From positions 1 to 64,000 of the forward strand of contig NZ_CACRUY010000021.1 in NCBI RefSeq assembly GCF_902652685.1: a DNA stretch of 64,000 nucleotides, in the 5' to 3' direction. How positions within the stretch are numbered: the first letter of the stretch is position 1; every line of letters begins with the position of its first letter. Positions 48,382-60,790 of the stretch are shown one piece after another. The position numbers and the translations under genes are program-made. Under the pieces are notes generated by a model. The model worked only from the letters and a program-made list of their open reading frames with translations. It did not search any database and was not told the DNA's origin. The DNA is from Mycobacterium sp. Marseille-P9652 (GTDB taxonomy: Bacteria; Actinomycetota; Actinomycetes; Mycobacteriales; Mycobacteriaceae).

Positions 48382-49202
48382 TCAGGCTCCCAGGTAGGCG
48401 ACGGCGTCGCGCATGCGTTCGGCCGCGCCCCGCAGGTCCGCCACGGCCGGGCCCGCGCGCAGGACCTCGCGCGCGACGACGGGCAGCAGCTGCCTCGGCG
48501 CCGCCCCGCCGAGTCCGGCCAGCGCCTCGGGCCGCCCACCCTGCGCGCCGACGCCCGGCACCAGCACGGGGCCGCCGAGCGCGCTGACGTCGGGCGCCTC
48601 GAAGACGGTCGCGCCCACCACGACGCCGACGTAGCCGGGCTCCGAGGAGCTCATCGACTTGTTCACCACGGCCGCCTGGTCGACGACGAGCTGGGCCACG
48701 GTGCGGCCGTCGAACGTGGCGCGCTGCACGGTCCCGCCCTCGGGGTTGGACGTCGCCGCCAGCACGAACACCCCGCGATCGTGCGCCGCGGCGGCTTCCA
48801 GCAGCGGCCGCAGCGAGCCGAACCCCAGATAGGGCGACGCGGTCACCGCGTCGGCGGCCAGGGGCGATTCCCCGGCCCACGCGGCGGCGTAGGCCGCCAT
48901 CGTCGTCCCGATGTCCCCCCGCTTGGCATCGGCCAGCACGAGGACCCCGGCGGTGCGCAGGGCGGCGATCGTGCGTTCCAGCACCGCGTAGCCGATCGAG
49001 CCGTAGGCCTCGAAGAACGCCACCTGGGGTTTGACGACGGCGAAGCCGGCGAACGCCTCGACGCAGACGTCGCAGAAGGCGGAGAGCCCGTCGGCGGTGA
49101 TCGGCAGCCCCCACGCCCCCAGCAGCTCGGGGTGCGGGTCGATGCCCAGGCACAGCGGCCCGCGGCGCGCCTTCGCCTCGGCGAGGCGGGCGCCGAACCC
49201 CG

Positions 49203-49206
<4 letters not shown>
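48382..49206 (-). CDS. pyrF: Orotidine 5'-phosphate decarboxylase (type 2)
   Basis: Last step of UMP synthesis. The 274-residue type-2 enzyme has [17 protein letters not shown] near 20, [14 protein letters not shown] near 60 and the catalytic [14 protein letters not shown] near 92. Starts in an ATGA overlap with carB, the end of the pyr operon. Confidence 0.96.
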
Positions 49207-52555
<3,349 letters not shown>

Positions 52556-52556
<1 letters not shown>

Positions 52557-53689
52557 TAGCGCTCCCCTCCCCGTTGTTCAGCGGCCATCAGGTCGATGAA
52601 TTGGTCGAACAGGTACTCGGCGTCGTGCGGTCCGGCCGCGGCCTCCGGGTGATACTGCACCGAAAACGCCCGTCCGTCGGCCAGTTTGACGCCCTCGACC
52701 ACCCCGTCGTTGGCGCAGGTGTGGCTGACGATCGCCCGGCCGAACGGCGTGTCGAAGGACTGGCCGGCCTCCCCCTCCAGCGCGAACCCGTGGTTCTGCG
52801 CGGTGACGGCGACACGCCCGGTGGCGTGGTCGATGACCGGGATGTTGATGCCGCGGTGGCCGAATACCATCTTGTAGGTGGACAATCCCAGCGCCCGGCC
52901 GAGGATCTGATTGCCGAAACAGATGCCGAACAGCGGGATTCCGGCCTCGATGACCTGCCGGGTGACGGCGACGACGTGGTCGGCGGTCGCGGGGTCGCCG
53001 GGACCGTTCGACAGGAAAACCCCGTCCGGTTTCACGTCGGCGATCTGCTCGAAGGTCGCAGACGCCGGCAGCACGTGACTGCGGATGCCGCGGCGGGAGA
53101 AGTTGCGCGGCGTGTTGGTCTTGATGCCGAGGTCCAGGGCCGCGACGGTAAACCGCTGCGGGCCTTCCGGTTCCACGGTGTAGACCTCGGGCGTGCTCAC
53201 CTCGCCGGCGAGGTCGGCGCCCAGCATCGACTCCTGGCCCCGGACCCGCTCCAGCAGTTCGGCGGTGTCGGCCAGAGCGTCGCCCGAGAACAACCCGGCC
53301 TTCATCGATCCCCTGCTGCGCAGGTGGCGCACGACCGCCCGGGTGTCGATGCCGGCGATCCCGACGACGTGCTGGCGTACCAGCTCGTCCTCGAGCGTGC
53401 CGGTGGCACGCCAGTTGGACGCGCGCGGCGACGGGTCGCGCACCGCGTAACCGGCCACCCAGATCTTGTCGCCGCGGCTCTCCGCGTCCTCGCCGTTCCA
53501 GCCGGTGTTGCCGATCTGCGGCGCGGTGGCCACCACGATCTGGCGGTGGTAGCTGGGATCGGTGAGCGTCTCCTGGTAGCCCGACATCGCGGTGGAGAAC
53601 ACCGCCTCGCCGAGCGCCTGGCCGACCTTGCCGAACGGCGTCCCGGTGAAGACGCGGCCGTCCTCGAGTACCAGCACTGCTTTACTCAC
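52556..53689 (-). CDS. carA: Carbamoyl phosphate synthase, small (glutaminase) subunit
   Basis: Supplies ammonia to CarB from glutamine. The 377-residue product has the N-terminal domain ([29 protein letters not shown]) and the class I glutamine amidotransferase domain with catalytic [11 protein letters not shown] and [13 protein letters not shown] at 53689 follows a GGAGGG site and overlaps the upstream gene by GTGA; the longer frame is not needed. Confidence 0.97.
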
Positions 53690-54195
53690 GCGGCTCCCTC
53701 CTGTTGCGACTCCAGCCACGGGTCGTAGTCGGCGCGGTGATTCGCGCGGAAGCCCGTGTCGATCTCCGTTCCCGACGCCAGCCGCCACCGGATCGCCAGT
53801 ATGCCGATTCGGGCCACGCCCCTACCTCCCATGCTGCGCTCGATGCGGATGGACGCGAGCGACTCCCGGGGAATCCAAATCGGTTGCGCGCGAACGCGTT
53901 CCAATAATATCCCGCTGGCGTAGCGGGTCAGCACGGCCTTGCTTCGGTAACCCAGGTCGCCGGCCGCGATCCGCTCGTTCCAGCCGGGCGCCATCATCGA
54001 GCCGCAGTAGTGGCCACGGGTCGTGATGATCGCCGCGCCGACCACGTCCGGGATGGCGGGCAGCTCGCCGAGCAGCTCCTGTTGCCGCTGCGCCCGGCTT
54101 CGCCAGCCGCGCATCATCAGCTGCATGACCACCGCGATCACCACCACCAGCACGGCCGCGAAGATCAGCGACCCCACCAGCGTGCCGGAATTCAT
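53686..54195 (-). CDS. Membrane-anchored protein of the pyr operon (Rv1382-like)
   Basis: A 169-residue protein with one N-terminal transmembrane helix ([20 protein letters not shown], residues ~6-26) and a ~130-residue cytoplasmic or extracytoplasmic beta-rich domain resembling a PH-like fold ([20 protein letters not shown]). Function unknown. It is embedded between pyrC and carA with ATGA and GTGA overlaps in all mycobacteria I recall, so a role in pyrimidine synthesis or its localisation is inferred. Confidence 0.88.
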   Translation of the reverse strand: MNSGTLVGSLIFAAVLVVVIAVVMQLMMRGWRSRAQRQQELLGELPAIPDVVGAAIITTRGHYCGSMMAPGWNERIAAGDLGYRSKAVLTRYASGILLERVRAQPIWIPRESLASIRIERSMGGRGVARIGILAIRWRLASGTEIDTGFRANHRADYDPWLESQQEGAA

Positions 54196-55496
54196 GCCGG
54201 GCACTTCCCGTCGCGCGCGGTGACCTCGCCGCGCAGCAGGGTCGCGGTCACGGTGGCGGGCAGGGTCATCGACTCGTACGGGGTGTTGGCCGACCGGCTG
54301 GCCAGATCCGGCCCGGCGACGGTCCAGGTGGCGTCCGGGTCGACGACGGTCAGGTTGGCGGGCTCGCCAACCTCCAGGGGGCGGCCGTGATCCGGCAATC
54401 CGACGATGCGCGCCGGGTTTTCGCTCATCACGCGGGCGATGTCGCGCCAGCCCAGCAGCCCGGGCACCACCATCGCCTGCACCACCACGGACAGCGCCGT
54501 CTGCAGCCCCAGCATGCCGGGACGCGCGGCGGAGAACTCGACACATTTCTCGTGCTCGGCGTGCGGGGCGTGGTCGGTGGCCACGCAGTCGATGATTCCC
54601 TCGGCCAGCGCCGCGCGCAGCGCCGCGGCGTCGGACGCCTCCCGCAACGGCGGGTTGACGCGGTTGACCCCGTCGTAGCCGGTCAGCCTGCCGTCGTCGA
54701 GCAGCAGGTGGTGCGGTGTCACCTCGGCGGTGATCGAAATGCCCTGCTGTTTGGCCCATCTCACAATCTCGACGGTGCCCGCGGTGGACGCGTGACAGAT
54801 GTGCACCCGGGCGCCGGCGTCGCGGGCCAGCAGCGCGTCGCGCGCGACGATGGACTCCTCCGCGGCGCGCGGCCACCCGGACAGCCCGAGCCGCGCGGCG
54901 GTGGGTCCCTCGTGCGCGACGGCGCCGACCGTCAGCCGGGGCTCCTCGGCGTGCTGGGCGATCAGGACGCCGAGTCCGGTGGCGTACTCGAGCGCGCGGC
55001 GCATCACCAGCGGGTCGTGCACGCAGATGCCGTCGTCGGAGAACATCCGCACCTGGGCGGCCCCGGCGGCCATCATGCCCATCTCGGTGAGTTCGGCGCC
55101 GGCAAGCCCGATGGTGACGGCGCCGACGGGGTGCACGTCGACGAGGCCGACCTGCCGGCCGCGCTGCCAGACGTGGTCGGTGACCACCGGGCTGTCGGCG
55201 ACGGGATTGGTGTTGGCCATCGCGAACACCGCGGTGTAGCCGCCCAATGCCGCCGCGGCCGAGCCGGTTTCGATGTCCTCGGCGTATTCGCGGCCGGGTT
55301 CACGCAGGTGGGTGTGCAGGTCGACGAACCCGGGCAGCAATATCTGTCCGGTCGCGTCGATGACGTCTAGATCCTTTTCAAGTGTTCCGGGCTGCTCGAG
55401 CCCCGGGCCGATTGCGGCGACCTGCCCGTCATCGACGAGCACGTCGACCGGCTCTCCCTCGCCGTACAGCCGGACCCCGCGGATCAACACGCTCAC
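54192..55496 (-). CDS. pyrC: Dihydroorotase
   Basis: Cyclises carbamoyl aspartate. The 434-residue protein is a type I dihydroorotase with metal ligands in [13 protein letters not shown] near 60, and HICHASTAG and DHAPHAEHE further on. GTG start at 55496 gives [20 protein letters not shown], the mycobacterial N-terminus, and overlaps pyrB by GTGA. The longer frame is shadow. Confidence 0.96.
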   Translation of the reverse strand: MSVLIRGVRLYGEGEPVDVLVDDGQVAAIGPGLEQPGTLEKDLDVIDATGQILLPGFVDLHTHLREPGREYAEDIETGSAAAALGGYTAVFAMANTNPVADSPVVTDHVWQRGRQVGLVDVHPVGAVTIGLAGAELTEMGMMAAGAAQVRMFSDDGICVHDPLVMRRALEYATGLGVLIAQHAEEPRLTVGAVAHEGPTAARLGLSGWPRAAEESIVARDALLARDAGARVHICHASTAGTVEIVRWAKQQGISITAEVTPHHLLLDDGRLTGYDGVNRVNPPLREASDAAALRAALAEGIIDCVATDHAPHAEHEKCVEFSAARPGMLGLQTALSVVVQAMVVPGLLGWRDIARVMSENPARIVGLPDHGRPLEVGEPANLTVVDPDATWTVAGPDLASRSANTPYESMTLPATVTATLLRGEVTARDGKCPA

Positions 55497-56437
55497 GCCG
55501 CGATCTCCTCTGCCCCTACCAAGACGTGGAACAGCACGGCCATGCGCACGTGCACCCCGTTGGAAACCTGTTGCAGCACGGCCGATTGCGACGAATCCGC
55601 CACCGAGGACGAGATCTCCATGCCGCGCAGCATCGGGCCCGGGTGCAGCACCACGGCGTGGCCGGGCAGCATCGCCTGGCGGCGCCCGGAAAGCCCGTAG
55701 CGGGTGGAGTATTCGCGCACCGACGGGAAGAAGCCGCCGTTCATCCGCTCGGCCTGCACCCGCAGCATCAGCACCGCATCGGCGGCGGGCAGCTCGGCGT
55801 CGAAGTCGTGCGACACGGTGACTGGCCACCCGTCGACCCCGGCCGGCAGGAGCGTCGGGGGCGCGACCAGGACCACCTCGGCGCCCAGGGTGTGCAGCAG
55901 CATGACGTTCGAGCGGGCCACGCGGCTGTGCAGGATGTCGCCGACGATCACGACGCGCCGGCCCTCGATGTCGCCGAGGCGCTGGCGGATGGTGAGCGCG
56001 TCGAGCAGCGCCTGCGTCGGGTGCTCGTGCGTGCCGTCACCGGCGTTGATCACCGACGGACCGTCGTTGGCGCTGCCCGTCCATTCGGCAAGCAGGTGCG
56101 CGGCGCCGGAGGCCGGGTGCCGGATGATCAGCGCGTCGGCGCCGGCGGCCCGCAGCGTCAGCGCGGTGTCGCGCAGCGACTCGCCCTTGCCCACCGACGA
56201 GCCGGCCGCGCTGACGTTGATCACGTCGGCGCTCATCCACTTGCCGGCGACCTCGAAGGAAACCCTTGTGCGGGTTGAATTCTCGTAGAACATCGTGATC
56301 ACGGTGCGGCCGCGCAGCGTCGGCAGCTTCTTGATCTCGCGGCCGACCAGGGCCTGGGCGAACCGGTCGGCGTCGTCGAGGATGGCGGTGGCGTCGTCGC
56401 GGGTCAGGTCGCCGGCGGCCAGCAGGTGGCGGGTCAT
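55493..56437 (-). CDS. pyrB: Aspartate carbamoyltransferase, catalytic subunit
   Basis: Makes carbamoyl aspartate. The 314-residue product has the carbamoyl-phosphate loop [16 protein letters not shown] near 50, the 80s-loop [10 protein letters not shown], and [14 protein letters not shown] near 130. No regulatory subunit gene is present. Start ATG in an ATGA overlap with pyrR. Confidence 0.97.
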   Translation of the reverse strand: MTRHLLAAGDLTRDDATAILDDADRFAQALVGREIKKLPTLRGRTVITMFYENSTRTRVSFEVAGKWMSADVINVSAAGSSVGKGESLRDTALTLRAAGADALIIRHPASGAAHLLAEWTGSANDGPSVINAGDGTHEHPTQALLDALTIRQRLGDIEGRRVVIVGDILHSRVARSNVMLLHTLGAEVVLVAPPTLLPAGVDGWPVTVSHDFDAELPAADAVLMLRVQAERMNGGFFPSVREYSTRYGLSGRRQAMLPGHAVVLHPGPMLRGMEISSSVADSSQSAVLQQVSNGVHVRMAVLFHVLVGAEEIAA

Positions 56438-56997
56438 CGGGAGATCACCACGCCGTCGCGGCCGTCGTTCTCGGTGAGGAGCACGTGCACACTCTCGCTG
56501 CGCGAGGTCGGCACGTTCTTGCCCACGTAGTCGGCGCGCAGCGGCAGCTCGCGGTGGCCGCGGTCGACCAGAACGGCCAGCTGCACCGCCCGCGGCCGGC
56601 CGACGTCGCGCAGCGCGTCCAGCGCCGAGCGCACCGAGCGCCCGGAGTAGAGGACGTCGTCGACGAGGATCACCAGCGCGTCGTCGATGCCGCCGGCCGG
56701 GATCGAGGTGGCCGCGAGGGGGCGGGGCGGCTTCTGCATGAGGTCGTCCCGGTACAGCGTGATGTCGAGCGCACCCTGGCCGACGTCCACTCCGCTGTAC
56801 TCGGCGATGTTGGCGGCCAGGCGGCTGGCCAGGATCACGCCGCGCGTCGGGATGCCCAGGAGGACCACGCGCGGTGCGTCGGGTCCGTCCAGCGCGGTCT
56901 TTTCGATGATCTGATGCGCGATGCGGGAAATGGTGCGGCCCACGTCGGCCGCCGACATCAATTCCCGGCCGGGGCCCGTGTCGCCCGCAGCACACAT
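56434..56997 (-). CDS. pyrR: PyrR, bifunctional pyr operon regulator / uracil phosphoribosyltransferase
   Basis: A 187-residue phosphoribosyltransferase-fold protein; binds pyr mRNA and controls the operon, with some UPRT activity. PRPP loop [19 protein letters not shown] near 108 is intact. The ATG at 56997 has an excellent AAGGAGG site and matches the mycobacterial N-terminus; the longer frame is not supported. First gene of pyrR-pyrB-pyrC-(Rv1382-like)-carA-carB-pyrF. I see no attenuator hairpins in the 134 bp upstream, but the start-site region could be the PyrR target. Confidence 0.96.
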   Translation of the reverse strand: MCAAGDTGPGRELMSAADVGRTISRIAHQIIEKTALDGPDAPRVVLLGIPTRGVILASRLAANIAEYSGVDVGQGALDITLYRDDLMQKPPRPLAATSIPAGGIDDALVILVDDVLYSGRSVRSALDALRDVGRPRAVQLAVLVDRGHRELPLRADYVGKNVPTSRSESVHVLLTENDGRDGVVISR

Positions 56998-57118
56998 GCG
57001 TGACTTGACCTCCTTCTCCGCCTCGCCGGACGGATCGTTAAAGGATGTCGACTGCACGGCAGCGTAGCACTTCCGCAAAGTCGGCCCGCCGCGCGGTCGA
57101 CGTGTCGGTGGGCTCGTC

Positions 57119-57139
57119 TACTATCGAAAATATGTTCGA
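57119..57139 (+). promoter_or_regulatory. -10 box with overlapping SOS (LexA) box at the 13E12-type gene
   Basis: TACTAT (57119-57124) is followed after 7 nt by the ATG at 57132, implying a leaderless message. Overlapping both, TCGAAAATATGTTCGA (57124-57139) fits the mycobacterial LexA box TCGAAC-N4-GTTCGA with one mismatch. LexA bound here would block the -10 and the start site. 13E12-family genes in M. tuberculosis are known to be SOS controlled. Confidence 0.65.
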
Positions 57140-58394
57140 ATGCAATGCCGACGAGGCCGCGCTCATCGCGCGGATCGCCGAGCTGGAGCGGGAGAAGTCG
57201 GCGGCAGCCGCGATGCAGGCGCGCCTGGCCGCGCGGCTGGAGGAGCTGCGTCGGGCGAACGAGGCCGCCGCCGGTGTGCCGGCCGCCCAGCGAGGCCGCG
57301 GCCTGGCCAGCGAAATCGCCTTGGCCCGGCGGGATTCGCCCGCCCGCGGGGGCAGGCATCTCGGCTTCGCGAAAGCGCTGGTGCACGAGATGCCGCACAC
57401 CCTCGCAGCGCTGGAGGACGGGCGGTTGTCCGAGTGGCGCGCCACGCTGATCGTCCGCGAGAGCGCCTGCCTGGACGTCGAGGACCGGCGCGCGCTGGAC
57501 GCCGAGCTGTGCGCCGACCGGGCGGCGCTCGACGGCATGGGTGACGCGCGCATCGTCGCGGCGGCGCGGGCCATCGCCTACCGGCTGGATCCCCGCGCGG
57601 TCGTCGAGCGAGCCGCCAAGGCGGAATCCGAGCGCACCGTGACGATTCGCCCGGCGCCCGACACCATGACGTATCTGACCGCGTTACTGCCGGTCGCGCA
57701 GGGAGTCGCGACGTACGCGGCGCTCAAGCGGGCCGCCGACACCACGTTCGACGGCCGCACGCGCGGCCAGGTCATGGCCGACACCCTCGTCGAGCGCGTC
57801 ACCGGCACACCCGCCGGCGTGCCCGCGCCCGTCGCGGTCAACCTGGTGATCACCGACGAGACGCTGCTGGGCGGCGACGACACCGCGGCGACGGTCGACG
57901 GCTACGGCCCCATCCCGGCGGCGGTGGCACGCAACCTGGTGAGCGCGGCCGTCGACGACTCCCGCTCGCGGGCCACCCTGCGCCGGCTCTACCGGCACCC
58001 GCGCTCCGGAGCCCTGGTGACGATGGAGTCGCGGGCCCGCCACTTCCCGAAGGGGCTGGCCACGTTCATCGCACTGCGCGACGAGCGATGTCGCACCCCC
58101 TACTGCGACGCGCCGATCCGCCACCTCGACCACGCCCGGCCGTGGCGGCGCGGCGGGCCGACCGCCGCGGACAACGGGGCCGGATCGTGCGAACGGTGCA
58201 ACTACGCCAAGGAAGCTGCCGGGTGGCGGGTCACCGGGCATACCGGCGAAACAGGCTGCCACACAGCGGAATTCGTCACGCCGACCGGGGCCCGGTACCG
58301 TTCGACCGCGCCACCGAAACCGGGGCCGCTCGAAGTCTTCGTCAGCGATGTCGAGGTCCGGATCGGCGTGGCGATCGCCAGGCACGCGGCCTAA
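57132..58394 (+). CDS. DUF222 / HNH endonuclease-domain protein, 13E12 repeat family (Rv1378c-like)
   Basis: A 420-residue member of the mycobacterial 13E12 family. The N-terminal and central DUF222 region is helical (residues ~1-280), and the C-terminus has the HNH fold: DERCRTPYCDAPIRHLDHA, RPWRRGGPTAADNG and CERCNYAKEAAGW, with all zinc and catalytic residues present. Activity is unproved; a role in DNA damage or mobile-element biology is inferred. The ATG at 57132 is chosen because a -10/SOS arrangement precedes it. Same place as Rv1378c, divergent from pyrR. Confidence 0.92.
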   Translation: MFECNADEAALIARIAELEREKSAAAAMQARLAARLEELRRANEAAAGVPAAQRGRGLASEIALARRDSPARGGRHLGFAKALVHEMPHTLAALEDGRLSEWRATLIVRESACLDVEDRRALDAELCADRAALDGMGDARIVAAARAIAYRLDPRAVVERAAKAESERTVTIRPAPDTMTYLTALLPVAQGVATYAALKRAADTTFDGRTRGQVMADTLVERVTGTPAGVPAPVAVNLVITDETLLGGDDTAATVDGYGPIPAAVARNLVSAAVDDSRSRATLRRLYRHPRSGALVTMESRARHFPKGLATFIALRDERCRTPYCDAPIRHLDHARPWRRGGPTAADNGAGSCERCNYAKEAAGWRVTGHTGETGCHTAEFVTPTGARYRSTAPPKPGPLEVFVSDVEVRIGVAIARHAA

Positions 58395-58397
58395 GCT
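58392..58397 (+). promoter_or_regulatory. -10 box TAAGCT, leaderless start of the methyltransferase gene
   Basis: TAAGCT, whose first three bases are the stop of the 13E12-type gene, is followed after 7 nt by the ATG at 58405. No ribosome site. Confidence 0.42.
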
Positions 58398-58404
58398 GGC
58401 GCAA

Positions 58405-59037
58405 ATGAGCATGGACTTCGACGCGCTCTACCGTGGCGAAAGCCCGGGCGAGGGCATCCCACCGGTCACCACGCCGCCGTGGGATACCAAGGCGCCCAAG
58501 GAGAATGTGATCACCTGGCACGAGGGCGGCTGGGTGCACGGCGACGTTCTCGACATCGGCTGCGGGCTGGGCGACAACGCGATCTATTTGGCGAGGAACG
58601 GCTACACCGTGACGGGCCTGGACATCTCCCCTACCGCGCTGGTTACCGCCGAGCGCCGAGCCCGCGACGCGGGCGTCGACGTGCGTTTCGCGGTCGCCGA
58701 CTCCACCACGCTCGAGGGCTACAACGGCGCGTTCGACACCGTCGTCGACAGCGGGATGTTCCACTGCCTCGACGACGACGGGAAGCGCAGCTATGCCGCC
58801 GCGGCGCACCGGGCCACCCGGCCGGGCGCGACGCTGCTGATGAGCTGCTTCTCCGACGCCAACCCGCCCGACGACGAGTGGCCGCGCCCGGCGGTGTCCG
58901 AGCAGACGCTGCGCGACGTGCTCGGGGGCGCCGGCTGGGAGATCGAATCGCTGGAACCCGCCACGTGGCGGCGCGAGGCGGACGGCGGGAGCGTCGACAT
59001 GGCGTTCTGGTACGTCCGCGCGCGGCGGCTAACGTGA
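58405..59037 (+). CDS. SAM-dependent methyltransferase, class I (Rv1377c-like)
   Basis: A 210-residue class I methyltransferase. The SAM loop is LDIGCGLGDNAIYLARNG (near 50), followed by the acidic end of strand 2 (GLDISPTAL). The FDTVVDSGMFHCL segment is motif IV. It resembles thiopurine/small-molecule methyltransferases of the Rv1377c type; substrate unknown. GTGA overlap with the next gene. Confidence 0.9.
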   Translation: MSMDFDALYRGESPGEGIPPVTTPPWDTKAPKENVITWHEGGWVHGDVLDIGCGLGDNAIYLARNGYTVTGLDISPTALVTAERRARDAGVDVRFAVADSTTLEGYNGAFDTVVDSGMFHCLDDDGKRSYAAAAHRATRPGATLLMSCFSDANPPDDEWPRPAVSEQTLRDVLGGAGWEIESLEPATWRREADGGSVDMAFWYVRARRLT

Positions 59038-60248
59038 TCCGGGTGAACCTGGACGCCAATCGGGCCTCAATCAGCGAGGTGTGCGACGCGGGCGTGCTGG
59101 CCGGCGCCGTGACGGTGGTCTGGCAGCGCGGGGAAGTCCTGCAGGTCAACGAGGTCGGCTACCGCGACATCGACGCCGGCCTGCCGATGGGCCGCGACAC
59201 GCTGTTCCGGATCGCGTCGATGACCAAGCCGGTCACGGTCGCGGCGATCATGAGCCAGGTCGACGAGGGCAAGCTGACGCTGAAAGATCCGGTGACCCGC
59301 TGGGCGCCCGAGCTGGCCGACGTGCGGGTGCTCGACGATCCCCACGGCCCGCTGGACCGCACGCACCCGCTGCGCCGCGCCATGCTGATCGAGGACCTGC
59401 TCACCCACACCAGCGGCCTGGCGTACGCGTTCTCGGTCTCGGGGCCGATCTCGAAGGCCTACATGCGGCTGCCGTTCCACCAAGGTCCGGACGCGTGGCT
59501 GGCCGAACTGGCGAAGCTGCCCCTGGTGCACCAGCCGGGTGAGCGGGTGACGTACAGCCACGCGATAGACCTGTTGGGGGTCATCGCTTCTCGCATCGAC
59601 GGCAAGCCCTTCCACGAGGTCCTCGATGATCGCGTGCTCGGCCCGGCGGGCATGCCCGACACCGGGTTCTTCGTCACCCCGGAAGCCCGCCGCCGCGCCG
59701 CCACGATGTACCGCCTCACCGACGACCATCGCCTCGAGCACGGGGTGATGGGGCCACCGCACATCACGCCGCCCTCCTTCTGCAATGCCGGCGGCGGCCT
59801 GTGGTCGACCGCCGACGACTACCTGCGTTTCGTGCGGATGCTGCTCGGCGACGGATCGGTGGACGGCGTGCGCGTGCTGTCGCCGGAGTCGGCCCAACTC
59901 ATGCGCACCGACCGGCTCACCGAGGAGCAGAAGCGGCACAACTTCCTCGGAGCGCCGTACTGGGTGGGCCGCGGCTTCGGGCTCAACCTGTCGGTGGTCA
60001 CCGATCCGGCCAAGAGCACTCCCCTGTTCGGTCCGGGCGGCGTCGGGACGTTCAGCTGGCCCGGCGCCTACGGGACATGGTGGCAGGCCGACCCGAGCGC
60101 GGACCTGATCCTGGTCTATCTGATCCAGAACCTGCCGGACCTGACCGTGGACGCGGCGACGGCCGTGGCGGGCAACACGTCGCTGGCGAAACTGCGCACG
60201 GCGCAACCGAAGTTCGTCCGCCGCACCTATCAGGCGCTCGGTCTCTAG
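59034..60248 (+). CDS. Beta-lactamase-fold serine hydrolase (class C / esterase-like)
   Basis: A 404-residue penicillin-binding-protein-like hydrolase. The nucleophile motif SxxK is SMTK near 61, the second motif Tyr is in VTYSHAIDLLG near 175 (YSH rather than YAN), and the C-terminal KTG position is replaced by GPGGVGTFSWPG near 335. No signal peptide is seen, so a cytoplasmic esterase rather than a wall-acting beta-lactamase is likely. GTG at 59034 overlaps the methyltransferase stop; a GTG three codons later is possible. Confidence 0.9.
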   Translation: MIRVNLDANRASISEVCDAGVLAGAVTVVWQRGEVLQVNEVGYRDIDAGLPMGRDTLFRIASMTKPVTVAAIMSQVDEGKLTLKDPVTRWAPELADVRVLDDPHGPLDRTHPLRRAMLIEDLLTHTSGLAYAFSVSGPISKAYMRLPFHQGPDAWLAELAKLPLVHQPGERVTYSHAIDLLGVIASRIDGKPFHEVLDDRVLGPAGMPDTGFFVTPEARRRAATMYRLTDDHRLEHGVMGPPHITPPSFCNAGGGLWSTADDYLRFVRMLLGDGSVDGVRVLSPESAQLMRTDRLTEEQKRHNFLGAPYWVGRGFGLNLSVVTDPAKSTPLFGPGGVGTFSWPGAYGTWWQADPSADLILVYLIQNLPDLTVDAATAVAGNTSLAKLRTAQPKFVRRTYQALGL

Positions 60249-60250
60249 GC

Positions 60251-60790
60251 ATGGTCGGCTACCCTCCCGACCGCATCACCGGTCAACGGCTGGTGCTGCG
60301 GCCGCCCACGCTCCACGACGCCGGGGCGCTCTTCCAGCGGGTCGCCCGCGACCCGGAGGTCACCAAGTACCTGCTGTGGGCGCCGCATCCCGACGTGGCG
60401 ACCACGCGGCGGGTGATCACCGAAAAACTCAACGTGAGCGACGACGAGAAGACGTGGGTGATCGAGCTGCGGCACAGCGGAGACGTCGTGGGGCTGGCCA
60501 GTTGCCGCCGCCCGGTAGAGCATTCGGTCGAGATCGGCTACTGCCTGGGCCGGCGGTGGTGGGGCAAGGGCCTGATGTCCGAGGTGATCGACCTCCTGGT
60601 GGGCGAGCTCGAGTCCGACCCCGAGGTGTGCCGCGTGTGGGCGACGTGCAGCGTCGCCAACGAACGCTCGGCCCGGCTGCTGGAGCGGGCCGGCTTCGTC
60701 CAGGAGGACCGGCTGGCCCGGCACGCGGTGTACCCGACGCTCGGACCGGAACCGCAGGACAGCCTGCTGTACGCCAAGGCTTTACGCTGA
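60251..60790 (+). CDS. GNAT-family N-acetyltransferase (RimJ/RimL type)
   Basis: A 179-residue GNAT. ITGQRLVLRPPTLHDAGALF is the typical RimJ/L opening; IGYCLGRRWWGKGLMSEVID is motif A with the acetyl-CoA pyrophosphate loop; CSVANERSARLLERAGFVQE is motif B. Substrate unknown. It starts 2 bp after the beta-lactamase-fold gene and its end overlaps that of the convergent flavoprotein gene by 9 bp. Confidence 0.92.
   Translation: MVGYPPDRITGQRLVLRPPTLHDAGALFQRVARDPEVTKYLLWAPHPDVATTRRVITEKLNVSDDEKTWVIELRHSGDVVGLASCRRPVEHSVEIGYCLGRRWWGKGLMSEVIDLLVGELESDPEVCRVWATCSVANERSARLLERAGFVQEDRLARHAVYPTLGPEPQDSLLYAKALR

Noticed and set aside
56998-57131. pyr attenuator in the pyrR leader
   Set aside because: I found no convincing antiterminator/terminator hairpin pair; control by PyrR at the ribosome site remains possible but unsupported by the sequence alone.
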